A stretch of DNA of 64,000 nucleotides from JALZCH01 sp036387315 (GTDB lineage: Bacteria > Acidobacteriota > Blastocatellia > Pyrinomonadales > Pyrinomonadaceae): contig DASVTY010000182.1 of the NCBI GenBank assembly GCA_036387315.1, positions 1-64,000 of the forward strand. The letters are read 5' to 3'. Below the pieces are notes generated by a model. It was given only the letters and a program-made list of their open reading frames with translations, ran no database searches and was not told the origin of the DNA. The position numbers were made by a program, and so were the translations under genes. This document shows, in pieces, positions 61,401 through 64,000 of this stretch; the first letter of the stretch is position 1; the number at the start of each line of letters is the position of its first letter.

Positions 61401-62438
61401 ATGACAACAACGACTAAATTAGCGGCGATGACGATGAGAGTGGCGCAAATTCTCGCGCCGGGAGCGGATTTCCAGATCGTCGAGCGCGAGATTCCCAAAC
61501 CCGGCATAGGACAAGTGCGCATCAAGGTGCAGGCGTGCGGCGTCTGTCACAGCGACGTTTTCACGAAAGAAGGCTTGTTGCCCGGCATAGAGTACCCGCG
61601 CGTTCCGGGTCACGAAGTCGTCGGCATCATTGATGAAGTGGGCGCTGGCGTTTCCGGTTGGACAGTGGGACAGCGGGTCGGCGTCGGCTGGCACGGCGGT
61701 CATGACGGAACCTGCACTCCGTGCCGCAGAGGGGATTTTCGCAATTGCCTCAACCGGAAAATTCCGGGCATCAGCTACGACGGCGGATATCAGGAGTACA
61801 TGGCGGCTCCCGTCGAGGCGCTGGTGGCGATGCCGGAAACTCTGAACGAAGCCGAAGCCGCGCCGCTGCTCTGCGCCGGAAATACCACGTTTAACGCATT
61901 GCGGCACAGCGGCGCGCTTCCGGGCGATCTGGTGGCGGTGCAGGGCATCGGCGGTCTGGGGCATCTCGCAATTCAATTCGCGAGTAAATTCGGTTATAGA
62001 ACCGTGGCAATTGGATACGGAGCCGAAACCGAGACTCTTGCGAAGAAACTCGGAGCGATTGCTTACATCGACAGTAAAACGGCGAACGCCGCAGAGGAAT
62101 TGCAAAAACTGGGCGGCGCGCGGGCGATCATCGCTACCGCGCCAAGCTCGAAAGCGATGTCCGCGCTTGTTGACGGGCTAAGTACGAATGGCACTCTCAT
62201 GGTCATCGGCGTGGATTCCGGTCCCATCGAGGTCACACCAATCCAGCTCATCGGCGGAACCAGAACGATTCAAGGCTGGGTCGCAGGCTCTTCGATTGAC
62301 GCGGAGGACACCGTGCGCTTTGCCGAACTTTCCGGCGTGCGCCCGATGATCGAAACTTACCCGCTCGAAAAAGCAGCTGAGGCTTTCGCGCGGATGATGA
62401 GCGGCGGCGCAAGATTTCGCGTCGTTCTGACGATGTAA
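61401..62438 (+). CDS. Zinc-dependent alcohol dehydrogenase (MDR family)
   Basis: 345 residues. Catalytic zinc region CGVCHSDVF and GHEVVG; structural-zinc loop HDGTCTPCRRGDFRNC; NAD(P) motif GIGGLGHLAIQFA. It interconverts alcohols and aldehydes; together with ALDH it may form a two-step oxidation. Confidence 0.92.
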   Translation: MTTTTKLAAMTMRVAQILAPGADFQIVEREIPKPGIGQVRIKVQACGVCHSDVFTKEGLLPGIEYPRVPGHEVVGIIDEVGAGVSGWTVGQRVGVGWHGGHDGTCTPCRRGDFRNCLNRKIPGISYDGGYQEYMAAPVEALVAMPETLNEAEAAPLLCAGNTTFNALRHSGALPGDLVAVQGIGGLGHLAIQFASKFGYRTVAIGYGAETETLAKKLGAIAYIDSKTANAAEELQKLGGARAIIATAPSSKAMSALVDGLSTNGTLMVIGVDSGPIEVTPIQLIGGTRTIQGWVAGSSIDAEDTVRFAELSGVRPMIETYPLEKAAEAFARMMSGGARFRVVLTM

Positions 62439-62453
62439 AGAGGGTAATTGCAT

Positions 62454-62483
62454 ATCCGGCGGGAACGGCACTTAACGCCGGAT
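62454..62483 (+). terminator. Hairpin after ADH gene
   Basis: ATCCGGCG at 62454-62461 pairs with CGCCGGAT at 62476-62483; a short T-rich stretch follows. Confidence 0.5.
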
Positions 62484-62615
62484 TTAACTATTTTAGTCGG
62501 TGAAGTAATCGGAAGCGGCGCATGTACACGTCCGCCGCGAACATCCGCAATAAATTCGGAAGCAGGAAAATAAGATGTTCCAAAACATCAGCCATCGAAC
62601 TCAGGAGGTTAGCAA

Positions 62616-63671
62616 ATGACCGAAAAAATCAATCATCATCGACGCCGTTTTATCGGCGCTGCCGCCATGACCTTTGTTGCCGCCCGATTAGGTATGACCG
62701 ATCAGGCAAACGCGCAATCCGATAAGATAAACCCGGCGACGGTGCCCGCGCTTGGAGCAAAAGCAGGCGGCAGTTCTTTCGGCGCATTCAAGCAGATCGA
62801 TGCCGGCGTTTTAAATGTCGGATACGCGGAAGCGGGTTCCGCAACCGGAAAACCTGTGATTCTTCTGCACGGCTTTCCTTACGACATTCACAGTTTTGTT
62901 GATGTCGCTCCTTTGCTGGCGTCGAGAGGCTATCGAGTGATCGTGCCTTTCCTTCGCGGTTACGGGACGACGCGCTTTTTATCAAGCGAAACGCCGCGCA
63001 ATGGGCAGCAGTCGGCGGTTGCGATTGACGTAATTGAGCTGATGGACGCGCTTAAAATCGAAAAGGCGATCATCGCCGGTTTTGATTGGGGAGCGCGGTC
63101 GGCGAACATCGTCGCGGCGCTTTACCCGGAGCGTTGCTCGGGAATGGTGGCGGTGAGCGGTTATCTGATCGGCAGCCAGGAAGCCAATAAAATGCCCTTG
63201 CCGCCAAAAGCAGAGCTGCAATGGTGGTACCAGTATTATTTTGCCACCGAACGCGGGCGGATTGGTTACGACAAATACCGGCGCGAGTTCGCCAAGCTCA
63301 TCTGGCAGATCGCTTCACCGAAATGGAAATTCGATGACGCCACTTTCAACCGTAGTGCGGCATCTTTCGACAATCCGGATCACGTCCGGATCGTGATTCA
63401 TAATTATCGCTGGCGGCTCGGTCTTGCCGAAGGCGAACTGAAATATGATGAACTGGAAAAGCGGCTTGCCGAAGCTCCGTTGATTTCCGTCCCCACAATT
63501 ACGCTTCAAGGCGATGCCGACGGCGCGCCGCACCCTGAAGCAAGCGTCTATGCTAAGAAATTTTCGGGCAAATACACGCACCGAATTATCAAAGGCGGCA
63601 TCGGTCACAATTTGCCGCAGGAAGCTCCGCAAGAATTTGCCAAAGCCGTGATTGATGTTGACGGTTATTAG
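62616..63671 (+). CDS. Tat-exported alpha/beta hydrolase (epoxide hydrolase/dehalogenase-like)
   Basis: 351 residues. Tat-type leader NHHRRRFIGAA. Oxyanion loop ILLHGFPYDI; the nucleophile position is Asp in IAGFDWGARS, as in epoxide hydrolases and haloalkane dehalogenases, not Ser; GGIGHNLPQ has the His. The start region (AGGAGGTTAGCAA before ATG, then the same leader codons) closely matches that of the DipZ-like gene at 58329. Confidence 0.88.
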   Translation: MTEKINHHRRRFIGAAAMTFVAARLGMTDQANAQSDKINPATVPALGAKAGGSSFGAFKQIDAGVLNVGYAEAGSATGKPVILLHGFPYDIHSFVDVAPLLASRGYRVIVPFLRGYGTTRFLSSETPRNGQQSAVAIDVIELMDALKIEKAIIAGFDWGARSANIVAALYPERCSGMVAVSGYLIGSQEANKMPLPPKAELQWWYQYYFATERGRIGYDKYRREFAKLIWQIASPKWKFDDATFNRSAASFDNPDHVRIVIHNYRWRLGLAEGELKYDELEKRLAEAPLISVPTITLQGDADGAPHPEASVYAKKFSGKYTHRIIKGGIGHNLPQEAPQEFAKAVIDVDGY

Positions 63672-63703
63672 ACATTTTAATCCGGGCAGGAGGCGGCAAC
63701 GAT

Positions 63704-63976
63704 ATGAATCAGGGACAGCTAATTGTGAGAAATAGTGTTAAGCGAAAGATTGTCTTCGCTTTTTTAACGGGCATTGTCACAACCGGAATGGTTTCCTTTA
63801 CGGTGGTTTTAATAAATCTCGGCTTAACGGAAAACTTTTGGCGAATCTGGCTCAAATCATGGTCGTTGGCTTTTTTAGTCGCGGTTCCGGTAATTTTAAT
63901 CGTTTCTCCGGTGATCGGGCGGTTCGTCGATTTTTTGTTCAGGGAAAGCGCCGCTCGCCAAAAAGTCGAAAACTAG
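63704..63976 (+). CDS. DUF2798 family small membrane protein
   Basis: 90 residues with two membrane helices (about 17-38 and 50-72). The FLTGIVTTGMVSFTVVLINLGL region and WLKSWSLAFLVAVPVILIVSP fit DUF2798. Function unknown. Encoded 32 bases after the hydrolase. Confidence 0.8.
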   Translation: MNQGQLIVRNSVKRKIVFAFLTGIVTTGMVSFTVVLINLGLTENFWRIWLKSWSLAFLVAVPVILIVSPVIGRFVDFLFRESAARQKVEN

Positions 63977-64000
63977 TTCCAATCGGAAACGAAGAGGATA

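Noticed and set aside
61419..62105. 228-codon minus-strand ORF
   Set aside because: Antisense to the alcohol dehydrogenase; composition is a mirror of that gene.

Overview
The window looks like a chromosomal segment of an Acidobacteriota bacterium, most likely class Blastocatellia (Pyrinomonadales-like). This rests on moderate GC, a VWFA protein of the Acidobacterial type, an ECF sigma/CHAT-TPR pair with an anti-sigma-like N-terminus, an M56 protease carrying 29-residue repeats, and zf-UBP/Kef fusions. The placement is inferred from gene style; no 16S gene is present.

Left part (1-13.8 kb): ordinary chromosomal genes. These are a 5'-truncated dapF-family gene with both catalytic Cys replaced by Ser, exoA (xth), a membrane-anchored SDR, a secreted S9 prolyl peptidase, an iodotyrosine-deiodinase-like nitroreductase, a POT transporter, a small accessory pocket (PD-(D/E)XK-like ORF and an orphan UPF0175 gene), xerC, a VWA protein translationally coupled to trmFO, and a secreted protein of unknown function. 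Several intergenic gaps carry long purine/pyrimidine hairpins.

Middle (14-34 kb): signalling modules. (i) A cluster of zf-UBP protein, response regulator/TrxR-like fusion, CNBD histidine kinase and Kef antiporter ending in a second zf-UBP. (ii) egtB-egtD for ergothioneine. (iii) BlaI/M56 followed by two secreted proteins built of the same 29-residue repeat found in the M56 sensor. (iv) tRNA-Thr and remnants. (v) An ECF sigma factor, an anti-sigma/TPR/CHAT protease and a 310-residue protein of unknown function.

Right part (34-64 kb): a dense island of redox, electrophile and stress genes: NDH-2, FMN reductase, two RidA, AhpD-like, two Dps-like proteins, isochorismatase-like, amidohydrolase, DoxX, a molybdopterin oxidoreductase with its flavin reductase, pirin, DsbA-like, three paralogous epoxide hydrolases (one fused to a cupin), VOC, SnoaL-like, a DipZ-like thioredoxin, ALDH, ADH, and alpha/beta hydrolases. 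The main finding is regulatory. At least six promoters here match the sigma-54 -24/-12 pattern in an unusual GG-N10-GT form (examples TTGGCACGAAGGTTGT twice, TTGGTATGAAAGTTGT). Most have copies of a 14-bp dyad-like motif (type GTTGAAATAAAGAC) about 60-205 bp upstream, as expected for an enhancer-binding protein. The island therefore appears to be one sigma-54 stress regulon. It also shows recent remodelling: a tandem duplication leaving a truncated AhpD-like remnant, a duplicated 230-bp promoter region, a truncated enoyl-CoA hydratase, and amplified epoxide hydrolases.
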